A stretch of 5,385 nucleotides of DNA from an uncultured Clostridia bacterium (GTDB lineage: Bacteria > Bacillota > Clostridia > Oscillospirales > Oscillospiraceae): NCBI GenBank assembly GCA_945635805.1, contig CALZCW010000059.1:1-5385 (forward strand). Reading direction: 5' to 3'. A program made the translations under genes and the position numbers. A model generated the notes under the pieces. The model was not told the DNA's origin. It ran no database searches and saw only the letters and a program-made list of their open reading frames with translations. Below are positions 1 through 5,287 of this stretch, piece after piece. Numbering within the stretch: position 1 is the first letter of the stretch; the number at the start of each line of letters is the position of its first letter.

Positions 1-196
1 CCGAGGAGGACTGGATGGCAATGGTGATGCCGGCGCCCAGGCCCATACCCAGGATCGGGTTGGAGGTAGCCTTTTTCAGGGAACGCTCCAGAGAGCCGCC
101 GGCCAGTTTCCCCAGGCCGCTGGACATGACATTCATGCCGTAGAGGAAAAATGCGAGGCCGCCGATCAGCTCTAAGGCGGCAAATAGTACCGTCAT
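1..196 (-). CDS. Na+/phosphate cotransporter family protein, N-terminal part (runs off left edge)
   Basis: Only the first 65 codons are present; the gene continues past base 1. The translation starts MTVLFAALELIGGLAFFLYG, then has MNVMSSGLGKLAGG, a TSNP turn, GLGAGITIAIQSSS at the cut. The FLYGMNVMSSGL segment and the QSSS motif are hallmarks of the Na/Pi-cotransporter (NptA/PF02690) family, in which repeated QSSS re-entrant segments form the substrate path; bacterial members often end in a PhoU-like domain, which cannot be seen here. Residues 3-20 form the first membrane segment. The start is set by a GGAGA ribosome site at 204-208, seven bases upstream. The gene follows the permease gene by 33 bases on the same strand with no terminator between, so the two are probably co-transcribed. 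Phosphate import is the family expectation, not shown by this fragment. Confidence 0.88.
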   Translation of the reverse strand, partial: MTVLFAALELIGGLAFFLYGMNVMSSGLGKLAGGSLERSLKKATSNPILGMGLGAGITIAIQSSS

Positions 197-229
197 GCGA
201 AGTTCTCCGTTTCTATCTGTTTGTCTTGA

Positions 230-1543
230 TTATTCCTTGTCGGCAGCTTCCTGCTTGGCAGCCTTGGCTTCCTCCGCGTCCTCCTTGGGAAGGACCTTGG
301 CGAGGATAACGCCCAGCACTGCGGCGATGGCGGTACCGCTGATGGTGACGCTGCCGATGGTGACGTTGTTGGAAAGGCCGAGACCCAGGACCAGCATGAC
401 GGCAGCAATGATGAGGTTATAGCTCTTGGTGAAGTCCACATGATTTTCCACCAGCATTCGCAGACCGACGGAGGCAATCATGCCGAAGAGAACGACGGAC
501 ACACCGCCCATGACGGCAGCAGGGATGCTGTTGAGGATGCCGGAGACCTTGCCGAAGAGGGACAGAACGATGGCAAAGACGGCGGCGATGCGCAGCGTAG
601 CGGGGTTATAGTTGCGGGTCGCGGCGAGAACGCCGGTGTTTTCGGAATAGGTGGTGGCGGCAGGTCCGCCGCAGAAGCCGGAGAAGATGGAGGCGAGGCC
701 ACAGCCCAGCAGAGTGCGGTGCAGGCCCGGTTCCTCGATGTAGTTGTGGCCGGTGACGGCGCCGTTGGCGGTGATATCGCCCACATGCTCAACAAAGGTG
801 ACAATGGCGATGGGCGCGATCATGGTAACGGCGGTAGTCACGGCGCCCCAGTCCAGGCCGGTGAAGCAGAAGGAGAACTTGGGGAAGGTGAACCAGGCGG
901 CGTCGGCGACGGCTGCCGTATTCACCATGCCCAGGGCCAGGGAGGTCAGATAGCCGGCCACGATGCCGAAGAGGATGGGAATGAGCTTCCAGAAGCCCCG
1001 GAAGAAGAACATGACGACGACGATGACCGCGATGGTCACAACGGCGACGACCCAGTTTTTCCAGACGGGGATGTCGGCAACGGCGGTGGTGATGTTGTTC
1101 ATGGCCGTGGGCGCCAGCATCATGCCGATGACGATGATCATGCAGCCGGTGACGATGGGCGGGAAGAAGCTGGTGATGCGCTTGGAGCCGAAGAGCTTGA
1201 CCAGCAGCGCCAGGATCAGATACAGCAGGCCGGAGGCCATGATGCCCCAGCCCACATAAGCGGCAAAGTTGTCAAGAGAATGTGTGGCGCAGTAGGTGCT
1301 GACGGCGCCGATGGAAGCGATAAAGGAGAAGCTGGAGCCCATAAAAGCGGGAACGATGCCCTTGGTGATGAGGTGGAAGATCAGGGTGCCGATGCCCATA
1401 CAGAACAGGGTGACGGCAGGATCCAGGCCGGTCAATGCGGGGACGAGAACCGTGGAGCCAAACATTGCGAAGACATGCTGAATGCCCAGGGTGATGGCTC
1501 TGCCGGGCTTATCTCCGCCCCAGAGCATGGTTTTCAGTTTCAT
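230..1543 (-). CDS. uraA: Uracil permease (NCS2 / UraA-PyrP type nucleobase transporter)
   Basis: A complete 437-residue integral membrane protein, close to E. coli UraA (429). It imports a nucleobase, most likely uracil, by ion symport. QHVFAMFGSTVLVP at 22-35 is the typical first-helix signature, and PAFMGSSFSFIA follows at 65-76. The two substrate-site regions are VEHVGD (E252 matching UraA Glu241) and YSENTGVLAATR, where residues 301-310 fit the NCS2 signature [QEP]NxGxxxxT[RKG]; E301 matches UraA Glu290, and Glu in first position favours uracil over purines. D256 sits where UraA has His245, a change also common in Firmicute members and xanthine permeases, so xanthine remains possible. 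The last 18 residues are a charged Ala/Glu/Lys tail. AAGGAGG lies just upstream of the ATG. It heads a leftward unit with the Na/Pi cotransporter gene. The leader is too short for a PyrR attenuator. Confidence 0.93.
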   Translation of the reverse strand: MKLKTMLWGGDKPGRAITLGIQHVFAMFGSTVLVPALTGLDPAVTLFCMGIGTLIFHLITKGIVPAFMGSSFSFIASIGAVSTYCATHSLDNFAAYVGWGIMASGLLYLILALLVKLFGSKRITSFFPPIVTGCMIIVIGMMLAPTAMNNITTAVADIPVWKNWVVAVVTIAVIVVVMFFFRGFWKLIPILFGIVAGYLTSLALGMVNTAAVADAAWFTFPKFSFCFTGLDWGAVTTAVTMIAPIAIVTFVEHVGDITANGAVTGHNYIEEPGLHRTLLGCGLASIFSGFCGGPAATTYSENTGVLAATRNYNPATLRIAAVFAIVLSLFGKVSGILNSIPAAVMGGVSVVLFGMIASVGLRMLVENHVDFTKSYNLIIAAVMLVLGLGLSNNVTIGSVTISGTAIAAVLGVILAKVLPKEDAEEAKAAKQEAADKE

Positions 1544-1577
1544 TGGTAGTCCTCCTTATTTTTGGTCGTACGATTGA

Positions 1578-1606
1578 ATGATACCACATTTATATAAAAA
1601 GTGCAA
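1578..1606 (-). promoter_or_regulatory. Sigma-A type promoter of the permease gene
   Basis: Reading leftward: -35 TTGCAC at 1601-1606, a 17-base spacer, and -10 TATCAT at 1578-1583 preceded by TGG, which makes an extended -10 (TGnTATCAT). Transcription should begin near 1571, leaving a leader of about 28 bases before the ATG at 1543. That leader holds the AGGAGG site and no room for an attenuator or riboswitch. Confidence 0.75.
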
Positions 1607-1643
1607 CGATTTCCGCAAAAAAACGCGGGCTGCGAAAATCGTT
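1605..1643. repeat. 13-bp inverted repeat over the permease -35 box
   Basis: Left arm AACGATTTCCGCA (1605-1617) and right arm TGCGAAAATCGTT (1631-1643) are inverted copies matching at 12 of 13 positions, separated by 13 bases. The left arm overlaps the last two bases of the -35 box, so the element covers about -35 to -72 of the leftward transcript. A protein-binding operator is the simplest reading; it could instead be a fold in a rightward transcript. Confidence 0.55.
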
Positions 1644-1761
1644 CGACATTTTTCGCTTCTGTCCGGCGCAAAAACGGAAATTCCTGCGAAAAAAAAGCTG
1701 AGCTTTCTCCCCGAAACGGGGGGATTCTGTTCTATGCACCCCGAAAAGCCTCGAAAACCGT

Positions 1762-1790
1762 CGGGGGAAAAGAATGGCATCCGGGGGAAA
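1762..1790. repeat. Direct repeat CGGGGGAAA upstream of the 94-residue ORF
   Basis: Two exact copies of CGGGGGAAA, at 1762-1770 and 1782-1790, start 20 bases apart, about two DNA helical turns. They lie 37-65 bases upstream of the start at 1827. The surrounding divergent intergenic region (1544-1826) also carries CGAAAA four times on the + strand (1633, 1687, 1742, 1752) and once inverted (1650). I found no convincing rightward -35/-10 pair here. Confidence 0.45.
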
Positions 1791-1810
1791 TTTATGCTTC
1801 AATCAAAGGG

Positions 1811-1819
1811 AAAGGAGGG
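1811..1819 (+). promoter_or_regulatory. Ribosome binding site deciding the start at 1827
   Basis: AAAGGAGGG lies seven bases before ATG 1827. The reading frame is open back to 1578 and has an ATG at 1794, but that has only a G-run before it. The strong site picks ATG 1827 (GTG at 1824 is directly before it in frame) and so a 94-residue protein. Confidence 0.75.
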
Positions 1820-1826
1820 TATCGTG

Positions 1827-2111
1827 ATGCTCACACGAACTTATTTTGACGCCCGGACCATCCGTTGTGACAACGGCGAGACCGCCGCGCTGCTCTACTA
1901 CCTCACCGGCGAGATCTTTGGCGGCGCCGTCGGCTACGGCGCGGAGGTCATCATGCACCGCGGCAGAGAGCGGCAGAGCGCCGCCGTGCGCAACGTCACC
2001 GACTCCCCTGTCCGCATGGCGGCCATCCTGGACCGTCTCAGCCGCAACTGTGTCACCCCATGTGTCTTCCCGGAGGTTTTGGAGGAGGAGCTAAACCGCA
2101 TTGCGCTGTAG
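1827..2111 (+). CDS. Small conserved clostridial protein, DUF6514-like, unknown function
   Basis: A 94-residue soluble protein with no signal peptide or membrane segment. Recognisable features are an N-terminal strand region (MLTRTYFDARTI), a YYLT turn at 24-27, YGAEVIMHRG at 37-46, RERQSAAVRNVTDSP at 47-61, a helix (VRMAAILDRLSRN) and VTPCVFPEVLEEEL at 76-89. The order 'YGxEV ... E/S-rich strand ... V.(N/D).T ... helix ... N.VTP ..... V.E..L' is that of a small Firmicute family I recall as DUF6514; the family name is from memory and moderately sure. No catalytic motif is visible and no function can be assigned. It has a strong AAAGGAGGG site. Three Cys residues (14, 75, 79) do not form a clear metal site. 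It lies 122 bases before nrdR, which has its own promoter, so a shared transcript is possible but not required. No terminator is evident after it. Confidence 0.8.
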   Translation: MLTRTYFDARTIRCDNGETAALLYYLTGEIFGGAVGYGAEVIMHRGRERQSAAVRNVTDSPVRMAAILDRLSRNCVTPCVFPEVLEEELNRIAL

Positions 2112-2169
2112 TCCCACTGCGGCTGTCGGATGCCCCGTATATTATATTCCGGCTTTCAATAAAAAAAGA

Positions 2170-2198
2170 TGGACATTTTGTGGCAGATTTGATAAAAT
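2170..2198 (+). promoter_or_regulatory. Sigma-A type promoter of nrdR and the deacetylase gene
   Basis: TGGACA (2170-2175, five of six matches to TTGACA), a 17-base spacer, and TAAAAT (2193-2198, five of six to TATAAT), with TGA just before it giving an extended -10. Transcription should start near 2205, about 29 bases before the nrdR ATG. Confidence 0.7.
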
Positions 2199-2233
2199 AA
2201 GACTGTATATCGCATAGCAAAGGAGAGAAAGCT

Positions 2234-2689
2234 ATGAAATGTCCCTATTGCGGCTATCAGGAAAGCAAGGTCGTGGACTCCCGCCATTCCGATGACGGCG
2301 TCAGCATCCGCCGTCGCAGAGAATGTCTTTCCTGCCAGAAGCGCTTTACGACCTATGAGACCGTGGAAAGTCTGCCCATCGTGGTGGTGAAAAAGGACAA
2401 CAGCCGCGAGCCCTTTGACCGCAGCAAGATCCTGCGGGGCATGGTCCGAGCCTGCGAGAAACGGCCCGTCAGCATGGCCCAGTTGGAGGCCGCCGTCGCC
2501 GAGATCGAGCAGATCGTCCAGAACTCCCTGGAGCGCGAGGTCAGCACCGGCAAAATCGGCGAGCTGGTCATGGAGCGGCTCAAGCCTCTGGACGAGGTGG
2601 CCTACGTCCGTTTCGCGTCGGTCTACCGCCAGTTCAAGGACATCAACAGCTTCATGCATGAGCTGAATAAGATCCTGGAAGAAAAGTAA
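2234..2689 (+). CDS. nrdR: Transcriptional repressor NrdR
   Basis: A complete 151-residue NrdR, the usual size. NrdR is a cytosolic zinc- and nucleotide-binding repressor of ribonucleotide reductase genes; it senses ATP/dATP and binds paired NrdR boxes. The N-terminal zinc ribbon has C3, C6, C31 and C34 (MKCPYCG and RRRRECLSC), with VVDSR at 13-17 and the basic run SIRRRRE at 24-30 used for DNA contact. KRFTTYE at 36-42 links to the ATP-cone, about 49-139, which opens IVVVKKD and includes FDRSKILRG (61-69) and [13 protein letters not shown] (122-134). AAAGGAGAG at 2218-2226 precedes the ATG, and an extended -10 promoter lies upstream. The polysaccharide deacetylase gene starts one base after the stop, so the two are co-transcribed. 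No ribonucleotide reductase gene lies in the window, which is normal because NrdR acts at a distance. Confidence 0.97.
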   Translation: MKCPYCGYQESKVVDSRHSDDGVSIRRRRECLSCQKRFTTYETVESLPIVVVKKDNSREPFDRSKILRGMVRACEKRPVSMAQLEAAVAEIEQIVQNSLEREVSTGKIGELVMERLKPLDEVAYVRFASVYRQFKDINSFMHELNKILEEK

Positions 2690-2690
2690 C

Positions 2691-3893
2691 ATGAAAAAGG
2701 CCATTATTGTCCTGTCCGTTATTCTGGCAGTACTGCTGGTCATCGCGGGGATTCTGTATTTTACCGACATCCTGCCGGACGAATCTGTGGAGGCGACCCT
2801 GCCCTCCACCGAGCCTTCGACGGAGCCTCCCACCCAGCCGCCTACGGAACCGGAAAGCACCGAGGCACCTTCCACGGAGCCTGCTCTGGAGATTTTGCCC
2901 TATACGCCGTCGGTGGTGCTGAACGGTAAGACGGTGGAGAGCGTTCTCATCGAGGGCGTCCATTACATCGCCGCCGACCTTTTTTCCGAGGCTGTGGAGC
3001 TGACCGTGGAGAGCGGCGCGCCCTTGAAGCTCAGCGGCACGGATACGGTAGAGGAGGCAGACGGCGTGCTTCTCGTCAACGGCGCGCCCTGCGAGGCCTC
3101 CCTCCTGACGGCGGAGGAGACGCTCTATCTGGAATTTGACCCGCTGACCGAGGCCCTGGGCTATCCCTGCCTGACGGACGGGGAGACCGGCATCCGCTAC
3201 TATACCCCCACTGCCCGCCGTTTTGACATCCCCGAAAACGTCAACGTCCCCGTTCTCATGTATCACGCCGTCAGCGACGATATGTGGGGCATCAACGAGC
3301 TGTTCGTCAGCCCCTCGTCCATGGAGGAGCAGTTGGCCTATCTGACGGAAAACGGCTACGATGCCATCTGGTTCGAGGACCTGGCCCACGTGGAGGACTA
3401 CGACAAGCCCGTGATACTGACCTTTGACGACGGCTACGACGACAACTACACGGAGCTTTTCCCCCTGCTGCAGAAGTACAACGTCAAGGCCACGGTTTTC
3501 GTCATCGGCAACGCGCCCGGTACCTCCCACAAGGCCACGGAGGAACAGATTCGGGAGATGTCCGATTCCGGCCTGGTCTCCATCCAGAGCCACAGCTACA
3601 CCCACGCCGACCTGGACACCCTGGGCTACGACGACACGGTCTATGAGCTGGAGCAGTCCAAGCTGGCCATCACCCGGATCACCGGCAAGGAGCCTTACGT
3701 GCTGTGCTACCCCACGGGCAAATACAACGATTGCACCCTGGAGGTCGCGCCGCAGTATTATATGTTCGGCATCAAGATGGTCGGCGGCCTGTATAACACC
3801 TCTCAGGACCCCTTCCTGGTCAACCGCTATTACGTCTCCCGTTATACGGATATCTACACCTTTGCTTCCTTCCTGTCCTACGCAGGAACGTAA
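2691..3893 (+). CDS. Membrane-anchored polysaccharide deacetylase (NodB-like, PgaB/IcaB-type) with a P/T/E stalk
   Basis: A 400-residue envelope protein. Residues 4-24 are a hydrophobic signal-anchor after MKK, with no clear cleavage site. Residues 37-64 are a Pro/Thr/Glu-rich stalk with repeated STEP/PTEP units. Residues about 74-172 (VVLNGKTVESVLIEGVHYI, then LYLEFDPLTEALGYP, GIRYYTP) resemble the copper-amine-oxidase N-terminal-like module seen on many clostridial surface proteins; this is a weak, pattern-level match. The catalytic NodB domain opens with NVPVLMYHAV (185-194); TFDDG at 244-248 supplies the base and metal Asp (D246, D247), and HSYTH gives metal ligands H301 and H305. The later YPTGKYN (340-346) matches the YPYG motif of the PgaB-like branch. 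It should remove N-acetyl (or O-acetyl) groups from an extracellular glycan; the substrate is unknown. Its start is one base after the nrdR stop with a weak GGAAG ribosome site, suggesting translational coupling. Confidence 0.92.
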   Translation: MKKAIIVLSVILAVLLVIAGILYFTDILPDESVEATLPSTEPSTEPPTQPPTEPESTEAPSTEPALEILPYTPSVVLNGKTVESVLIEGVHYIAADLFSEAVELTVESGAPLKLSGTDTVEEADGVLLVNGAPCEASLLTAEETLYLEFDPLTEALGYPCLTDGETGIRYYTPTARRFDIPENVNVPVLMYHAVSDDMWGINELFVSPSSMEEQLAYLTENGYDAIWFEDLAHVEDYDKPVILTFDDGYDDNYTELFPLLQKYNVKATVFVIGNAPGTSHKATEEQIREMSDSGLVSIQSHSYTHADLDTLGYDDTVYELEQSKLAITRITGKEPYVLCYPTGKYNDCTLEVAPQYYMFGIKMVGGLYNTSQDPFLVNRYYVSRYTDIYTFASFLSYAGT

Positions 3894-3908
3894 CAAGAAG
3901 TGAAAAAT

Positions 3909-3958
3909 TCCACCCAAAAGGCAAGAAACTCATGGCCTTTTGGGTGGATTTTTTGTTT
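3909..3958 (+). terminator. Intrinsic terminator after the deacetylase gene, probably two-way
   Basis: TCCACCCAAAAGGC (3909-3922) and GCCTTTTGGGTGGA (3935-3948) pair perfectly over 14 bp around a 12-base loop, followed by TTTTTT-G-TTT (3949-3958). It begins 15 bases after the deacetylase stop. The A-run at 3903-3907 gives a five-U tract on the opposite strand, so it can also end leftward transcripts arriving from the HTH gene, which has no better terminator nearer its stop. Confidence 0.92.
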
Positions 3959-3984
3959 CGCGCGCGCAGCGCACACATCACTTA

Positions 3985-4001
3985 TTCACTGTTCACTGAA
4001 C
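3985..4001. repeat. Tandem TTCACTG pair ending in a palindrome
   Basis: TTCACTG occurs twice in direct tandem (3985-3991, 3992-3998). The second copy with the next three bases makes the palindrome GTTCA-C-TGAAC (3991-4001). Confidence 0.55.
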
Positions 4002-4020
4002 AAAAACCCTATCTGTACAC

Positions 4021-4043
4021 GGGCGGCTGATAGCCGCCCCTAC
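4021..4043. repeat. Palindromic repeat unit 1 (ends CCCCTAC)
   Basis: GGGCGGCT (4021-4028) and AGCCGCCC (4032-4039) pair perfectly over 8 bp around GAT, followed by CTAC. It has the same build and orientation as the unit at 4065-4090. Confidence 0.65.
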
Positions 4044-4064
4044 GATAGATTAAGAAAGCGCCAA

Positions 4065-4090
4065 GGGCGGACAGGGTCGTCCGCCCCTAC
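4065..4090. repeat. Palindromic repeat unit 2 (ends CCCCTAC)
   Basis: GGGCGGAC (4065-4072) and GTCCGCCC (4079-4086) pair perfectly over 8 bp around a six-base loop, again followed by CTAC. Compared with unit 1, the inner two bases of the stem differ on both arms together (CT/AG versus AC/GT), keeping the pairing. Confidence 0.65.
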
Positions 4091-4110
4091 AGTGGAAGGG
4101 CGTTCATAGC

Positions 4111-4137
4111 CGTAGGGCGCGCCGACCCCGGCGCGCC
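4111..4137. repeat. Palindromic repeat unit 3, opposite orientation (begins CGTAGGG)
   Basis: GGCGCGCCG (4116-4124) and CGGCGCGCC (4129-4137) pair perfectly over 9 bp around ACCC. The leading CGTAGGG is the inverse of the CCCCTACG flank of unit 1, so this unit is inverted relative to units 1 and 2. Confidence 0.65.
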
Positions 4138-4148
4138 GCATTTTATCC

Positions 4149-4163
4149 GTCTGCGAAGCAGAC
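4149..4163. repeat. Small hairpin GTCTGC-GAA-GCAGAC
   Basis: A perfect 6-bp inverted repeat with a three-base loop. No T-run follows on either strand (TTTTAT lies left of it at 4141-4146, only a poor fit), so it is probably part of the repeat mosaic and not a terminator. Confidence 0.5.
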
Positions 4164-4177
4164 ACCTCAGTCATTCA

Positions 4178-4198
4178 CCCTTAGTCCTTAGCCCTTAG
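4178..4198. repeat. Three tandem 7-mers, [C/T]CCTTAG
   Basis: CCCTTAG, TCCTTAG and CCCTTAG follow one another without gaps. Only the first base varies. Confidence 0.65.
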
Positions 4199-4205
4199 CC
4201 AGAAG

Positions 4206-4220
4206 GCTGCCTCCGGCAGC
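4206..4220. repeat. Small hairpin GCTGCC-TCC-GGCAGC
   Basis: A perfect 6-bp inverted repeat with a three-base loop, 42 bases beyond the stop of the leftward HTH gene. On that strand it is followed by CTTCTGG with no T-run, so it is a poor terminator. Confidence 0.5.
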
Positions 4221-4262
4221 TTGGGTCGGACAAGTTGTCAGCCTCAGATTGGTTTTCCTGCA

Positions 4263-5279
4263 TCAAATATACCGAATCTCCATGGAGCCGAAGCTGACGT
4301 CGGACTTGATGTGCAGCGTTCCCTGAACCTCGGGGGCAGGCTCGCCCTTGATCTCCGTCGGAGAGGAGAAGGACTGGGCCTGGCGCAGCTCCACTCGGAA
4401 CTTATCCGGCACCAGCAGCGTCAGGTTGCCGAAGCTGTTGTCCACGTCGATCTCACAGTCGGGCGTCAGCGCCTCGCAGGCGGAAAAGTCCACGGTGAAA
4501 TCGCCGAAGCTGCTGTCGATGGAACCGCCGCGCAGCAGTGGAGTCACCACCGCCGCCCGGCACTCGCCGAAGCTCAGCTCACAGCGCAGGTAGCCGTCGG
4601 TGCAGCTATACTCATGGTGCAGCTTTTTATTATTGTGTACCGTGGTCTTGCCGGATTTGTTCTTCACATAACGCCGCCAGGGCTTCTTGCCGATGAAAAC
4701 GTCTACCAGCAGACTTACGCCCCACAGCAGCAGTGCCGCCGGGAGTACAACGCCCCAGCCCAGGCTGAAAGGCAATAGCTCATAGGCCGACAGCAGGAAA
4801 TAGATGCCTGCCAGGGCCATGGCCAGACAGAACATAGAGAAGCCGCCGATCATGCCGCTGACGCCGATATAGACAAGGGCGGTGGTCCATACGATGGTCC
4901 ACCAGGAGATGTCCATGGCCGGGATAAAACCGCGCAGCAGCAGCAGGACGCCGACGGTCAGAATGTACAGGGCAAAGCAGATGCTGCCGCTCTTGGCGCT
5001 CCAGTTCCACTGAACGCTGACGCCTCTGTCCTTGTCCTCATCCACCAGTTCTGCCTCCTTGGCGGGCGTGCTGTCGGTCTTTCCCAGAAGCTCGTCGACG
5101 GAGATGCCGAAGACCTCCGCCAGCTCGGGCAGAACGGAGATATCCGGGCAGGACAGGTTGTTTTCCCACTTGCTGACCGCCTGAGCGCTGACGCCCATGC
5201 GTTCTGCAAGCTGTTCCTGGGTCATGCCCAGGCGTTTGCGATGGTATTTGATACGGTCGCCGATGGTGGTATTGTTCAT
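4263..5279 (-). CDS. XRE-type HTH regulator with four membrane segments and a LiaF-like C-terminal domain
   Basis: A 338-residue protein of three parts. Residues 6-65 are an HTH_3/XRE DNA-binding domain (TQEQLAERMGVSAQAVSKWE at 20-39, then PDISVLPELAEVFGISVDEL). Residues 66-98 are an acidic linker. Four hydrophobic segments lie at about 101-119, 124-142, 143-166 and 171-197. After a basic stretch (198-219), residues 225-338 form a beta-rich domain with four SFG motifs (236-238, 257-259, 282-284, 329-331) and LTLLVPDKFRVEL, like the C-terminal domain of LiaF, the inhibitor of the LiaRS envelope-stress system. Four crossings would leave both ends in the cytoplasm. A membrane-held one-component regulator answering to envelope state is a reasonable inference; target and signal are unknown. 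The start is ATG 5279 because of its strong ribosome site; the frame extends 20 codons further up through promoter DNA. It is convergent with the deacetylase gene. Confidence 0.88.
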   Translation of the reverse strand: MNNTTIGDRIKYHRKRLGMTQEQLAERMGVSAQAVSKWENNLSCPDISVLPELAEVFGISVDELLGKTDSTPAKEAELVDEDKDRGVSVQWNWSAKSGSICFALYILTVGVLLLLRGFIPAMDISWWTIVWTTALVYIGVSGMIGGFSMFCLAMALAGIYFLLSAYELLPFSLGWGVVLPAALLLWGVSLLVDVFIGKKPWRRYVKNKSGKTTVHNNKKLHHEYSCTDGYLRCELSFGECRAAVVTPLLRGGSIDSSFGDFTVDFSACEALTPDCEIDVDNSFGNLTLLVPDKFRVELRQAQSFSSPTEIKGEPAPEVQGTLHIKSDVSFGSMEIRYI

Positions 5280-5287
5280 TTGGTTTT

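Larger units (their letters stand above)
3959..4262. other. Gene-free block of palindromic and short tandem repeats
   Basis: This 304-base stretch lies between two convergent genes and has no supported gene. It holds at least seven short perfect inverted repeats (3991-4001, 4021-4039, 4065-4086, 4116-4137, 4149-4163, 4206-4220, 4229-4239) and two sets of 7-base tandem repeats (3985-3998, 4178-4198). Such mosaics are familiar in intergenic DNA of GC-rich gut clostridia. I see no transposase, tRNA or protein-coding signal, and no terminal inverted repeats enclosing the whole block. Confidence 0.7.

Noticed and set aside
440..1549. A 369-codon open frame on the + strand opposite the permease gene
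   Set aside because: It is rich in Gly, Asp, His and Ala with no domain, lies wholly antisense to a clearly recognised transporter, and has no ribosome site; it is a shadow caused by GC-rich codons.
1544..1577. PyrR attenuator or riboswitch before the uracil permease
   Set aside because: With the promoter at 1578-1606 the leader is about 28 bases, too short for either; none of the conserved PyrR-binding features is visible.
1694..1706. Terminator AAAGCT-G-AGCTTT with A/T run on the minus strand
   Set aside because: The stem is short and weak and there is no gene that it would end.
1578..1826. N-terminal extension of the 94-residue gene
   Set aside because: The frame is open but overlaps the permease promoter and shows low-complexity Lys-rich sequence; the strong ribosome site is at 1811-1819.
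2652..3917. A 421-codon open frame on the - strand opposite the deacetylase gene
   Set aside because: No recognisable family or ribosome site, and it runs from the terminator back into nrdR; the + strand frame has signal anchor and catalytic motifs.
3900..4109. A 69-codon open frame through the terminator and palindromes
   Set aside because: It begins in the terminator hairpin and crosses the repeats, with no ribosome site or family likeness.
3959..4262. CRISPR array
   Set aside because: The repeats differ in sequence, length and orientation and have no even-length spacers.
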